A DNA stretch of 64,000 nt from Streptomyces barringtoniae (GCF_020819595.1 NZ_JAJHNP010000021.1:62001-126000); one strand, 5' to 3'; numbered from the stretch's first letter, positions 32,864 through 41,054 are shown. Translations and numbers: made by a program. Notes: generated by a model from the sequence alone, not told the origin.

Positions 32864-33403
32864 TCACTGCTTCAACTTGGTCGGCAGGGCCGAGGGCAGC
32901 GTGCCGCCCTCTGCCTTGGTGTAGGTCTCCTTGCCGGTCTTGCCCGACCAGCTCACCGTCATGCCCTTGGCGTCGACCGAGTCGACCATGCCGGTGGCCC
33001 GGTCCTTGTTGCCGTCGGGGCAGGTCAGGTGGATCATCTGCATCCCGGACTCCTCGCCCGCGGCGCCCTGGCACCAGGCCTTCCGTCCGGTCACGAAGAG
33101 CCCGGCCTTCTTGCCGGTGACCACCAGGGCCACGATCTTGCCGCCGCTCGTGGTGATCCAGCTGCCCTGGAGCTTGCCGGAGGCCCCGGCCACCGCTCCG
33201 GCGGCCGAGGAGGAGGCCGAGGCGGAGGCCGACGCGGTCGCGCTCGGCTTCGTCGTGGTGGCGGTCTTGTCACCCCCGCCCCCGCCCCCGCTGCACGCGG
33301 TCAGCGCCGCGAGCGCGCCCGCCAGGCCGGCTGCCACGACTGCGGTCCGCACCCTGGCAGTCATCGCAGTCGCAGCACCAGTCGCACCAGTCGCAGTAGT
33401 CAC
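32864..33403 (-). CDS. Secreted lipoprotein, function unknown
   Basis: The 179-residue product starts at GTG 33403, which has GGGAGC upstream at good spacing. The N-terminus is an odd Thr/Ala/Gly repeat (TTATGATGAATA) encoded by a short DNA repeat, then a signal peptide with lipobox LTAC, a run of six Gly and a Thr/Ser/Ala linker. The beta-rich domain begins LQGSWITTSGGKIVALVV, with paired cysteines (WCQG, LTCPDG). An ATG at 33364 is a possible shorter start. It shares a general layout with the DUF4232 lipoprotein next to it. Confidence 0.75.
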   Translation of the reverse strand: MTTATGATGAATAMTARVRTAVVAAGLAGALAALTACSGGGGGGDKTATTTKPSATASASASASSSAAGAVAGASGKLQGSWITTSGGKIVALVVTGKKAGLFVTGRKAWCQGAAGEESGMQMIHLTCPDGNKDRATGMVDSVDAKGMTVSWSGKTGKETYTKAEGGTLPSALPTKLKQ

Positions 33404-33532
33404 CGGAAAGCTCCCAAGCTGTAGCGGCCGGCCGTCCTCGGCCGGACGGCCCGCAGCAAGCTACCAGCAGTGACCGGCCGGATTTCCGGACGCCGCACAG
33501 GAATCCGTTGTGAAGCCGACCATGACACATAG

Positions 33533-33580
33533 GTAGGGGATTTCCTACGCTTGACTGGTAGGGAATCACCTACCTATTGT
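33533..33580 (+). promoter_or_regulatory. Promoter with twin ArsR-type operators
   Basis: TTGACT (33551-33556) and TATTGT (33575-33580) are spaced 18 bp and form a vegetative-type promoter. GTAGG-N6-CCTAC occurs twice, at 33533-33548 upstream of the -35 and at 33558-33573 exactly between -35 and -10. The predicted transcription start is at or within a base of the ATG at 33588, so the mRNA should be leaderless. Confidence 0.7.
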
Positions 33581-33587
33581 CGCACCC

Positions 33588-33962
33588 ATGAACATCACTC
33601 ACGCCTCCTTCGTCACCCTCCCCGTCACCGACCAGGACCGCGCCCTGCGCTTCTACCGGGACGTCCTCGGCTTCGAGGTCACCGCCGATCTGCAGATGCC
33701 GCCCGGGCGCTGGCTCCAGGTCGCGCCGAAGGGTGCGCAGACGGTCTTCACGCTCTCCGGGCCCGGCATGGGCGGTTTCGATCCCGGTTCGGCACGGGGG
33801 ATCATGTTGGTGACGACCGATGTCGACGCCGACTGCGCCCGCCTCGCCGAGGCGGGCACCGAGGTGCGGGGCCCGGAGGAGTACCCGTGGGGGCGCATGG
33901 CCTCCTTCACGGACCCCGACGGCAACGGTCTGATGCTGCTGACGGAGAAGGAAGGCTGCTGA
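33588..33962 (+). CDS. VOC-superfamily (glyoxalase-like) protein
   Basis: The 124-residue protein has two beta-alpha-beta-beta-beta modules: FVTLPVTDQDRALRFYRDVLGFEV at the start and GIMLVTTDVDADCARLAEAG, ending ASFTDPDGNGLMLLTE. It may be a small dioxygenase, isomerase, or an antibiotic-binding protein of the bleomycin-resistance type; the substrate is unknown. It is the first gene of a three-gene operon with ArsR and SRPBCC genes, and the mRNA probably begins at its ATG. The next gene starts seven bases after its stop. Confidence 0.87.
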   Translation: MNITHASFVTLPVTDQDRALRFYRDVLGFEVTADLQMPPGRWLQVAPKGAQTVFTLSGPGMGGFDPGSARGIMLVTTDVDADCARLAEAGTEVRGPEEYPWGRMASFTDPDGNGLMLLTEKEGC

Positions 33963-33969
33963 GCGCACC

Positions 33970-34326
33970 ATGAGCACTGGGGCCGGGACGGGCACCGCCG
34001 CCGAGGACCGCGTCTTCGCCGCGCTCGCCAACGCCACCCGCCGGGAGGTGCTGCGGCTGCTGCGCGAGCGCGGACCGCAGCCCGTCCAGGTCCTCGCCGA
34101 CCACTTCGACATGCGCCGCCCGAGCCTCTCGGAACACCTCAAGGTGCTCCGGGAGGCCGGCCTCGTCTCCGAACAGCGCTCCGGACGGCAGCGCATCTAC
34201 CGCCTCGAGGCGGCTCCCCTCGCCGAGGTGCAGGACTGGCTCCACCCGTACGAGCGGTTCTGGCGCGACCGGCTGAAGGGCCTCGGCGACCTGCTCGACC
34301 GCCTGCCCGACGATGACCGGTCATGA
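33970..34326 (+). CDS. ArsR-family transcriptional regulator
   Basis: The 118-residue winged-helix protein reads FAALANATRREVLRLLRERGPQPVQVLADHFDMRRPSLSEHLKVLREAGLV, then a basic wing SGRQRIYRLE. No metal-binding CxC motif is present, so it belongs to the branch (SdpR-like) usually paired with an SRPBCC/AHSA1 protein, as here. It probably represses its own operon through the twin GTAGG-N6-CCTAC sites. Its stop overlaps the next start by four bases (ATGA). Confidence 0.88.
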   Translation: MSTGAGTGTAAEDRVFAALANATRREVLRLLRERGPQPVQVLADHFDMRRPSLSEHLKVLREAGLVSEQRSGRQRIYRLEAAPLAEVQDWLHPYERFWRDRLKGLGDLLDRLPDDDRS

Positions 34327-34814
34327 GTACCGAACCCGGCAATGGCCAGGACAATGACCAGGACGCGGACGACCTCACCACCATCCGCGTCGACCAGTTC
34401 TTCCCGCACCCGCCCGCCAAGGTCTGGCGCGCCCTGACCGACCCCGGCCTGCTCGCCCGGTGGCAGATGCCCGGCGCCGAGGGCTTCCGCCTGGAGGTCG
34501 GTCACCGGTACCGGATGACCTCCGTCCCGCGTCCCAGCGCCCGCTTCTCCGGGGTCGTGGAGGTGCGGGTGCTGGCCTACGACGTCGAGCGGATGCTGTC
34601 CGTCCGCTGGGCCGACGCCGATCCGGCCAACCCCGCGGACTGGACCATCACCTGGACCCTGGAACAGGAAGGGCGCGGTACGCGTCTTTTCCTGGTGCAC
34701 GAAGGTTTCGATCCGGACGATCCGGCTCAGCTGATGGCACGCAAGATCATGGACGGGGGTTGGCGGGGGCATGTCCTGCCTGCTCTGGGGCAGGCGCTGC
34801 AGCAGCTTCGCTGA
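34323..34814 (+). CDS. SRPBCC (AHSA1-like) ligand-binding protein
   Basis: The 163-residue protein has the helix-grip fold of the START/AHSA1 group: IRVDQFFPHPPAKVWRALTDPGLLARWQMPG, WTITWTLEQEGRGTRLFLVHEGFD, and a long C-terminal helix GWRGHVLPALGQALQQL. Members bind hydrophobic ligands. It is translationally coupled to the ArsR gene, so it may bind or remove the same effector that the operon senses. No catalytic residues can be named. Confidence 0.87.
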   Translation: MSTEPGNGQDNDQDADDLTTIRVDQFFPHPPAKVWRALTDPGLLARWQMPGAEGFRLEVGHRYRMTSVPRPSARFSGVVEVRVLAYDVERMLSVRWADADPANPADWTITWTLEQEGRGTRLFLVHEGFDPDDPAQLMARKIMDGGWRGHVLPALGQALQQLR

Positions 34815-34875
34815 CGCAGCGGTCTCCCGGGTGGGTAAAGCGAACGTCAAAGCTGTAATCGTGGGAACACCCCCC

Positions 34876-34908
34876 GTGCACGTGCATTTGCTCATGCATC
34901 TGCATGTG
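34876..34908 (+). promoter_or_regulatory. WhiJ-cassette operator, copy 1
   Basis: GTGCACGTGCAT is followed by two TGCAT(T/C)TGC 9-mers at 34883-34891 and 34895-34903 (12-bp period). The site lies 81 bp before the DUF397 start and just upstream of TATGAT (34917-34922), a good -10. A near-copy lies upstream of the ATPase gene in the same relative orientation. GGTCA-GT-TGACC at 34926-34937 is a further small inverted repeat. Confidence 0.7.
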
Positions 34909-34983
34909 AACGGGGTTATGATCCGGGTCAGTTGACCACAGCATCTATGGCCACACAGCCAGTGCACCACCGGGGAGCGACCT

Positions 34984-35253
34984 GTGGACCGCGACGTTGA
35001 CGGCGTGTACGGGGGGTACGACGTGTACAACGGCATGGCTGCCGCGCAGTTGGACGGAGTGGCCTGGCAGAAGAGCCGGCACAGCAACTCACAGGGTTCC
35101 TGCGTGGAGTTCGCGCGGCTGCCCGGCGGCGACGTCGCCGTACGCAACTCGCGTTTCCCGGACGGCCCCGCGCTCGTCTACACACGCGCGGAGATCGAGG
35201 CCCTGCTCCTCGGCGTCAAGGACGGCGAGTTCGACCACCTGATAGTGAGCTGA
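34984..35253 (+). CDS. DUF397 small protein
   Basis: The 89-residue protein has the DUF397 core WQKSRHSNSQGSCVEFARLPGGDVAVRNSRFPDGPALVYTRAEIEALLLG. DUF397 genes are very common in Streptomyces beside WhiJ-type XRE regulators. They are thought to counteract or partner the regulator, and some pairs behave like toxin-antitoxin systems. GTG 34984 is preceded by GGGGAG. It belongs with the ATPase and XRE genes that follow. Confidence 0.9.
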   Translation: MDRDVDGVYGGYDVYNGMAAAQLDGVAWQKSRHSNSQGSCVEFARLPGGDVAVRNSRFPDGPALVYTRAEIEALLLGVKDGEFDHLIVS

Positions 35254-35369
35254 GGGCGCGAAGGGCGGCGGGCGGCGGCCCGGGTGGGCACGTGGCAACG
35301 ATGTCGGACCGGGCCGAGGACACGGCGCGACGCGCGTAGAAACCGCGCGTCCGTCGGTGCCGTACTGCG

Positions 35370-35900
35370 TCAGCCGGCCGACTGGAGCCGGAACAGCGCC
35401 CAGACCACCTTGCCCTCGAGCGTGCCCGCGAGCGGGTGCCAGCCCCAGCTGTCGGCGAAGGAGTCGACCAGGAACAGCCCGCGCCCGGACTCGGCTGAGA
35501 AGTCGTCCGAGTCGCGCGGCGTCGGGGACTCGTGGCTCGGGTCGCGCACCGCGCACACCAGCCGCTCGGTCCAGCGCATCAGGTGCAGCCGTACCGCGGG
35601 CTGATGCTCGGCGCACCCGTGGTCGGACGGGTGGTGGTCCCCCCGCTCGAGCCCCGCCGGGAGTGGGCAAGCATGGCGCAGGGCGTTGGTGACGAGTTCG
35701 GACACGACGAGACATATGTCGTCGAAGCGGTCGCCGGCGTCCCACTTGTCGAGGGTGTCCCGGGTGAAGCGCCTGGCCTCGCGCACCGCCTCGTAACGGG
35801 CGGGCAGGGCGCAGGAGGAGGCATCGGACACGGCCGCGGGATCCAGTGGCGGAAGGCCCTGCCGTAACGGCTTGAGCATGGTCGATCCATTCGTTCCCAT
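35370..35900 (-). CDS. HATPase_c anti-sigma-like regulator (AbaA/RsbW type)
   Basis: The 176-residue protein has an intact ATP-binding core, with N-box CLVVSELVTNALRHA, G1-like AVRDPSHESP and G2 ESGRGLFLVDSF. It resembles the ATPases in WhiJ-type cassettes and conservons. It may inhibit a sigma factor or phosphorylate an antagonist. ATG 35900 is preferred because GGGAG lies eight bases before it; GTG 35909 overlaps that site. It is convergent with the DUF397 gene (116-bp gap), and a copy of the shared operator lies 74 bp upstream. Confidence 0.87.
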   Translation of the reverse strand: MGTNGSTMLKPLRQGLPPLDPAAVSDASSCALPARYEAVREARRFTRDTLDKWDAGDRFDDICLVVSELVTNALRHACPLPAGLERGDHHPSDHGCAEHQPAVRLHLMRWTERLVCAVRDPSHESPTPRDSDDFSAESGRGLFLVDSFADSWGWHPLAGTLEGKVVWALFRLQSAG

Positions 35901-36208
35901 GCGAGGCACTCCCGGGAATTCGCGGTCGTTGCGATGCAGCGGTGGCGCGGCACCATGGTTTCGGATGCGCAGAGCAGATGCAAGGGCAGATGCACGTGCA
36001 CGTGACCGAAATGGCCCTTCCCGTACCGCTTCTTGGCCATTTTTTCCGCCATCTTCCAGCGGTTGTCGCCAGAGGTCCTGACCTCTTCCCGGTCACACGC
36101 AGGCGGAAACGGCCCGCGTCTTTCCGTTTCCGTAACCGGACGAGTACTGCTCGAAGTGTTTTAGTGGCAGACTGCGGGCCCTGGAGACGGTTGGGGAGGC
36201 TGGCGAAC
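35901..36208. other. Divergent control region of the WhiJ-type cassette
   Basis: These 308 bp separate the ATPase gene (minus) and the XRE gene (plus). They contain operator copy 2 (35974-36003) and two inverted repeats closer to the XRE gene: AGAGGTC-CT-GACCTCT at 36071-36086, and CGGAAACGG-N11-CCGTTTCCG at 36104-36132 with centres two helical turns apart. No further gene is supported. Confidence 0.65.
35974..36003 (-). promoter_or_regulatory. WhiJ-cassette operator, copy 2
   Basis: Read on the minus strand it is GTGCACGTGCAT followed by two TGCATCTGC 9-mers (plus-strand GCAGATGCA at 35974-35982 and 35986-35994, 12-bp period). It matches copy 1 at all but about three of 27 positions. It lies 74 bp upstream of the ATPase start. 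Confidence 0.7.
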
Positions 36209-37069
36209 GTGAGCGCGGGAGAGCCCGGATCGGTGGTGCGGCGGATGCTGCTCGGCTCGCAACTCAGGCGACTGCGGGAAGCGCGCGGCATCACGCGCGA
36301 GGCGGCGGGGTACTCCATCCGCGCCTCCGAGTCGAAGATCAGCCGGATGGAGCTGGGCCGGGTGAGCTTCAAGACCAGAGACGTGGAAGACCTGCTGACG
36401 CTGTACGGCATCACGGACGACGCGGAGCGCGAGTCGCTGCTCTCCCTCGCGCGCGAGGCCAACGTGGCCGGATGGTGGCACAGTTACACCGACGTCCTGC
36501 CCACCTGGTTCCCCACCTATGTGGGCCTGGAGGGCGCCGCGTCCCTCATCCGCGTCTACGAGGTGCAGTTCGTTCACGGCCTGCTCCAGACCGAGGACTA
36601 CGCGCGCGCGGTGGTCCAGCGCGGCATGAAGGGCGCGAGCCCCGCCGACGTGGAACGCCGGGTCGCCCTGCGGCTGGAACGGCAGAAGCACCTGCTCGCC
36701 AACCGTGCCCCCGAGTTCCACATCGTCCTCGACGAAGCGGCCCTGCGCCGCCCGTACGGCAGCCGCGACGTGATGCGTGGTCAGCTCCAGCACCTGATCG
36801 AGATCTCCGAACGGCCCAACGTGCGGCTGCAGGTCATGCCGTTCGGCTTCGGCGGGCACTCCGGCGAGAGCGGCGCCTTCACCATCCTCAGCTTCCCCGA
36901 CGCCGATCTGTCCGACGTCGTCTACATGGAGCAGCTGACCAGCGCCCTCTACCTCGACAAGCGCGAGGACGTCGCCCAGTACGAGCAGGCGCTGAAGGAA
37001 CTGCAGCAGGACAGCCCGGGCCCCGACGAGAGCCGGGACGTGCTGCGGGGCCTTCTCCAGCTGTCCTGA
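36209..37069 (+). CDS. WhiJ-type XRE regulator (DUF5753)
   Basis: The 286-residue protein has an N-terminal helix-turn-helix (LGSQLRRLREARGITREAAGYSIRASESKISRMELGR, about 14-50) and the long C-terminal DUF5753 domain. That domain contains YEVQFVHGLLQTEDYARAVV and a segment ending in LYLDKREDVAQYEQALKEL. GTG 36209 has GGGGAGG nine bases before it. WhiJ paralogues control development together with a DUF397 protein and an ATPase, both adjacent here. It is the best candidate to bind the shared operator. Confidence 0.92.
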   Translation: MSAGEPGSVVRRMLLGSQLRRLREARGITREAAGYSIRASESKISRMELGRVSFKTRDVEDLLTLYGITDDAERESLLSLAREANVAGWWHSYTDVLPTWFPTYVGLEGAASLIRVYEVQFVHGLLQTEDYARAVVQRGMKGASPADVERRVALRLERQKHLLANRAPEFHIVLDEAALRRPYGSRDVMRGQLQHLIEISERPNVRLQVMPFGFGGHSGESGAFTILSFPDADLSDVVYMEQLTSALYLDKREDVAQYEQALKELQQDSPGPDESRDVLRGLLQLS

Positions 37070-37193
37070 GGTTCGGCCGGACCTGAGATTCAGCTGTCCT
37101 GTGGACCACCCTCAACTCGCTTGAAACGCAAGTACGATGACGTGCGATCAGACCGTGACCAGGATCTGGCTCCGCTAGTGATTGAGGGATCAC

Positions 37194-38654
37194 ATGTCGT
37201 CCTACTTCAGCGACCTGGCCCAGCAGTACATCGACGGAGAATGGCGACCGGGCAGCGGTTCCTGGGACGTCATCGACTTCAACCCCTACGACGACGAGAA
37301 GCTGGCCTCGATCACGGTGGCCACGGTGGACGAGGTCGACCAGGCCTACCGAGCCGCCGCACGTGCCCAGAAGAAGTGGGCCGGGACCAACCCCTACGCC
37401 CGCCGCGCGGTCTTCGAGCGGGTGCTTCGGCTCATAGAAGACCGTGAGCAGGAGATAGCCGACCTGATCATCGCGGAACTCGGCGGCACGCGCGTGAAGG
37501 CCGGTTTCGAGCTGCACCTCGCCAAGGAGTTCCTGCGCGAGTCGATCCACCTGGCGCTGCGCCCCGAGGGCAAGATCCTGCCCTCCCCGGCCGACGGCAA
37601 GGAGAACCGCGTCTACCGGGTGCCGGTCGGCGTCGTGGGCGTGGTCAGCCCCTTCAACTTCCCCTTCCTGCTGTCGATCAAGTCGGTCGCCCCGGCGCTC
37701 GCGCTCGGCAACGCCGTCGTCCTCAAGCCGCACCAGAACACCCCGATCGCCGGCGGCACCCTGGTCGCGAAGCTCTTCGAGGAGGCCGGACTGCCCGGCG
37801 GCCTGCTCAACGTCGTCGTCACCGACATCGCCGAGATAGGCGACGCGTTCATCGAGCACCCGGTCCCGAAGGTCATCTCCTTCACCGGCTCCGACAAGGT
37901 CGGCCGGCACGTGGCCACGGTCTGCGCCGCGAACTTCAAGCGCTCGGTGCTCGAACTGGGCGGCAACAGCGCGCTGGTGGTCCTGGACGACGCCGACATC
38001 GACTACGCCGTGGACGCGGCGGTCTTCAGCCGGTTCGTCCACCAGGGCCAGGTCTGCATGGCCGCCAACCGGGTCCTCGTGGACGCGTCCGTCGCCGAGC
38101 AGTTCACCGAGAAGTTCGTCGCCAAGGTGAAGTCGCTGAAGGTCGGAGACCCGCGCGACCCGCAGACCGTCATCGGCCCGGTGATCAACTCCCAGCAGGC
38201 GAACGCGATCTCCGGCGCCGTCGAGCAGGCGATCGCCGAGGGCGCCACCGCCCTCGTCCACGGAACCACCTCCGGCAACCTGGTCGAGCCGAGCGTGCTC
38301 ACAGGCGTCCCCGCCGACTCCGCGCTGCTCCAGCAGGAGGTGTTCGGCCCGGTCGTCTTCCTCGTCCCGTTCGACGGCGAGGAGGAGGCGCTGCGCATCG
38401 TCAACGACACCCCGTACGGCCTCAGCGGCGCCGTCCACACGGGTGACATCGAGCGGGGTGTCGCCTTCGCCAAGCAGATCGACACCGGCATGTTCCATGT
38501 GAACGACGGCACGGTCCACGACGAGCCGATCGTGCCGTTCGGCGGCGAGAAGCACTCCGGCATCGGCCGCCTCAACGGCGAGACGACGATGGAGGCGTTC
38601 ACGACCGTCAAGTGGATCTCGGTGCAGCACGGCCGTAGCGGCTTCCCGTTCTAG
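37194..38654 (+). CDS. Aldehyde dehydrogenase
   Basis: The 486-residue NAD(P)-dependent dehydrogenase has the proton-abstracting Glu in LELGGNSALVVL, the catalytic Cys in HQGQVCMAANRV, the cofactor region SPFNFPFLLSIKSVAPALALGN, and FTGSDKVGR. Vanillin/benzaldehyde dehydrogenases have similar layouts, but the substrate cannot be fixed from sequence. ATG 37194 follows GAGGGA. It is 124 bp after the XRE gene and ends in a terminator, so it is probably a separate unit. Confidence 0.92.
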   Translation: MSSYFSDLAQQYIDGEWRPGSGSWDVIDFNPYDDEKLASITVATVDEVDQAYRAAARAQKKWAGTNPYARRAVFERVLRLIEDREQEIADLIIAELGGTRVKAGFELHLAKEFLRESIHLALRPEGKILPSPADGKENRVYRVPVGVVGVVSPFNFPFLLSIKSVAPALALGNAVVLKPHQNTPIAGGTLVAKLFEEAGLPGGLLNVVVTDIAEIGDAFIEHPVPKVISFTGSDKVGRHVATVCAANFKRSVLELGGNSALVVLDDADIDYAVDAAVFSRFVHQGQVCMAANRVLVDASVAEQFTEKFVAKVKSLKVGDPRDPQTVIGPVINSQQANAISGAVEQAIAEGATALVHGTTSGNLVEPSVLTGVPADSALLQQEVFGPVVFLVPFDGEEEALRIVNDTPYGLSGAVHTGDIERGVAFAKQIDTGMFHVNDGTVHDEPIVPFGGEKHSGIGRLNGETTMEAFTTVKWISVQHGRSGFPF

Positions 38655-38665
38655 CCGCTTGTTCT

Positions 38666-38693
38666 GGCCGGCCCTTTTCCGGCCCGCCTTTTT
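38666..38693 (+). terminator. Terminator after the aldehyde dehydrogenase gene
   Basis: A GGCCGG / CCGGCC stem is followed by CGCCTTTTT. An alternative stem GGCCCGCC (38681-38688) / GGCGGGCC (38700-38707) overlaps it, so two hairpins compete. Confidence 0.75.
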
Positions 38694-38798
38694 ATGACCG
38701 GCGGGCCATTGCGGACAGCAGCTGACCGCAATGGCCCGTAGCGTCGTCGGTGTCAGGGGGCGGACGGCCCCGGCGACGGTGAGGAAAGGCGGCCGGCC

Positions 38799-39347
38799 AT
38801 GGTCAGGCACGTACCGGCGGAGGCACAGGGCGACGAGCGCGGGGCGCTGCTCGCGTTCATCGAGGAGCAGCGCGGCGGGATCCGCCGGGCCCTGCTCGGG
38901 CTGACCGAGGAGCAGGCCCGCTCCCGTCCCAGCGCCAGCGAGCTGTCGCTCGGCGGCCTGCTCAAGCATGTCGCCGAGGTCGAGCAGATCTGGATCGCAC
39001 GGGCCAAGCAGGAGCCCGCGGCCGTCACGCGCGACGAGTCGAACTGGCACGAGAGCTTCCGGCTGGTCGGCGAGGAGACGGTCGCCTCGCAACTGGCGTA
39101 CTGGGAGCAGGTCGCCGCGGAGACGGAGAAGTTCATCCGTTCCGTGCCGAGCCTGGACGACACCTTCCCGCTGCCGCCGGACCCCTGGTTCCCGCCGGAG
39201 GGACGGGTCTCGCTGCGCTGGCTGTGTCTGCACCTGATCCGCGAGACGGCCCGGCACGCCGGCCACGCCGACATCATCCGCGAGTCCCTCGACGGCAGAA
39301 CGGCCTTCGAGCTGGTGGCCGAGGAGCAGGGCGGCTCCTGGGGGTGA
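38799..39347 (+). CDS. DinB-family protein (DUF664)
   Basis: The 182-residue four-helix protein has three histidines placed for metal binding as in DinB/mycothiol-dependent enzymes: GGLLKHVAEVEQIW near residue 55, the NWHESF region, and HLIRETARHAGHADIIRE near the end. Actinobacterial members include mycothiol S-transferases, so a detoxification role is plausible. ATG 38799 follows GAGGAAAGG. It lies 39 bp before the PadR gene. Confidence 0.88.
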   Translation: MVRHVPAEAQGDERGALLAFIEEQRGGIRRALLGLTEEQARSRPSASELSLGGLLKHVAEVEQIWIARAKQEPAAVTRDESNWHESFRLVGEETVASQLAYWEQVAAETEKFIRSVPSLDDTFPLPPDPWFPPEGRVSLRWLCLHLIRETARHAGHADIIRESLDGRTAFELVAEEQGGSWG

Positions 39348-39386
39348 CCGCGGGGCGGGCGGCCGTACGGCAATAACCTGGACCGC

Positions 39387-40028
39387 ATGTCAGCGATCCG
39401 TCTTCTCGTGCTGGGTGCGGTCCGCCAGCACGGGCGGGCCCACGGCTACCAGGTGCGGGGCGACCTGGAGTACTGGGGCGCGCACGAGTGGTCCAACGCC
39501 AAGCCCGGCTCGATCTACCACGCGCTGAAGCAGATGGCCAAGCAGGGGCTGCTGCACGCGCACGAGATCGCGCCGTCCACGGCCGGCGGCCCGCCACGGG
39601 TGGAGTACGAGATCACGGACCGGGGCGAGGACGCGTTCTTCCGGCTGCTGCGTGAGTCCCTGGTCGCCTACGACCAGAAGATGGACATCCAGTCGGCGGC
39701 CGTCGGCTTCCTGGTCGAGTTGTCCCGGGCCGAGGCGCTGGAACTGCTCCGGGAGCGGATCCGGCGGATCGAGCAGTGGCGGTCCGATGTGACCGAGCAC
39801 TACATCCCCGAGGCCGGCCCCGGACAGCTCGGTCACATCGGCGAGATCATGAACCTCTGGATCCACACGGCCGACGCCGACGCGGCCTGGACCCAGGGGC
39901 TCATCGACCGTCTGGAAGCCGGCGCCTACACCTTCGCCGGGGAAGGCGAGCCGTTCGTCGGCGTGCTGACCGAGGGGCAGGAGAACCCGTACGCGACGGG
40001 GGAGCGGCACCCGGAGGACGACCGCTAA
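39387..40028 (+). CDS. PadR-family transcriptional regulator
   Basis: The 213-residue protein has a PadR winged helix: IRLLVLGAVRQHGRAHGYQVRGDLEYW, then KPGSIYHALKQMAKQGLLHAHE and a wing VEYEITDRGEDAF. A helical C-terminal dimer and ligand domain follows. It lies 72 bp before the ABC exporter genes. That gap holds two TCAA-N2-TTGA sites, so it probably represses the exporter until a drug-like ligand binds. TAACCT at 39374 is a weak -10 close to the ATG. Confidence 0.9.
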   Translation: MSAIRLLVLGAVRQHGRAHGYQVRGDLEYWGAHEWSNAKPGSIYHALKQMAKQGLLHAHEIAPSTAGGPPRVEYEITDRGEDAFFRLLRESLVAYDQKMDIQSAAVGFLVELSRAEALELLRERIRRIEQWRSDVTEHYIPEAGPGQLGHIGEIMNLWIHTADADAAWTQGLIDRLEAGAYTFAGEGEPFVGVLTEGQENPYATGERHPEDDR

Positions 40029-40086
40029 TCAAGTTTGACCAATCGCTCTGGCGGCGTTACGTTGAGGCTGGTAGTCAAAGTTGACT
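40027..40086 (+). promoter_or_regulatory. PadR operators and ABC operon promoter
   Basis: Site A, AATCAAGTTTGACC (40027-40040), overlaps the padR stop codon. Site B, TAGTCAAAGTTGACTA (40072-40087), is a perfect inverted repeat with a 2-bp centre. TTGACC inside site A (40035-40040) with TTACGT or TACGTT about 17 bp on could be the promoter, which would place site B at the transcription start. Confidence 0.65.
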
Positions 40087-40100
40087 AGCGAGGGAGTGGC

Positions 40101-41054
40101 ATGACCGAAGCGGTGATCACCGTCGAGGACGCACACAAGACCTACGGCACCCGACCCGCCCTGAACGGGCTCCACCTGCACGTCGGCCGCGGCACCGTAC
40201 ATGCCGTGCTCGGCCCGAACGGCGCGGGCAAGACCACCCTGGTCCGCATCCTGTCCACCCTGCTCAGGCCCGACGGCGGCCGCATCGAGGTCGCCGGACA
40301 CGACGTGACGACCCAGCCCCGTGCCGTCCGCCGCCGCATCGGTCTGCTGGGCCAGTACGCCGCCCTGGACGAGCAGTTGGACGGCCGGCAGAACCTGGAG
40401 ATGTTCGGCAGGCTGCACCACCTCGGCGCCCGCCACGCGCGCGTGCGCGCCGCCGAACTCCTGGAACGCTTCGACCTCACCGGCACCGGCCGCACGCCGG
40501 TCGCCCGCTACAGCGGCGGTATGCGCCGCCGCCTCGACCTCGCCGCGTCCCTGATCACCGACCCCGAGGTGCTGTTCCTCGACGAACCCACCACCGGCCT
40601 CGACCCGCGCGGCCGCGCCGAGGTCTGGTCCGCCGTGCGCTCCCTGGCAGGCGCCGGTACGACGGTCCTGCTCACCACCCAGTACCTGGAGGAGGCCGAC
40701 CTGCTCGCCGACCGCATCGCCTTCGTGGACCACGGGCGGGTCGTCGCCGGCGGCACCCCCGACGAGCTGAAGACCCTCACCGGCGGCGACCGCATCGACA
40801 TCGTCCTGCGCGACGCCGGGCTGCTCGGCGCCGCCGTCGCCCTGCTGCCCCTTCCCGGGACATCGGTGGACGCCGACCGCCGGCTGCTCAGCATTCCGGT
40901 CACCGACCGTACGGCCGCGCTCCCGGCGGCCGTACGAGCCCTGGAGCAGGCCGGGATCGAAGCCGAGGACATCGCCCTGCGCCGTCCCACCCTGGACGAG
41001 GTCTTCCTGCACCTCACGGGACCGGACGGCCGTACGGCGGGGGTGGCCGCATGA
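40101..41054 (+). CDS. ABC exporter ATP-binding protein (DrrA-like)
   Basis: The 317-residue ATPase has Walker A LGPNGAGKTTLVR, signature YSGGMRRRLDLAASL, Walker B VLFLDEPTTGLD, and the H-loop region TVLLTTQYLEEADLLADR. The DrrA-type C-terminal extension ends in ALRRPTLDEVFLHLTG. It would drive drug efflux with the overlapping permease gene (four-base ATGA overlap). Control by PadR is indicated by the operators immediately upstream. GAGGGAGT precedes the ATG. Confidence 0.93.
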   Translation: MTEAVITVEDAHKTYGTRPALNGLHLHVGRGTVHAVLGPNGAGKTTLVRILSTLLRPDGGRIEVAGHDVTTQPRAVRRRIGLLGQYAALDEQLDGRQNLEMFGRLHHLGARHARVRAAELLERFDLTGTGRTPVARYSGGMRRRLDLAASLITDPEVLFLDEPTTGLDPRGRAEVWSAVRSLAGAGTTVLLTTQYLEEADLLADRIAFVDHGRVVAGGTPDELKTLTGGDRIDIVLRDAGLLGAAVALLPLPGTSVDADRRLLSIPVTDRTAALPAAVRALEQAGIEAEDIALRRPTLDEVFLHLTGPDGRTAGVAA

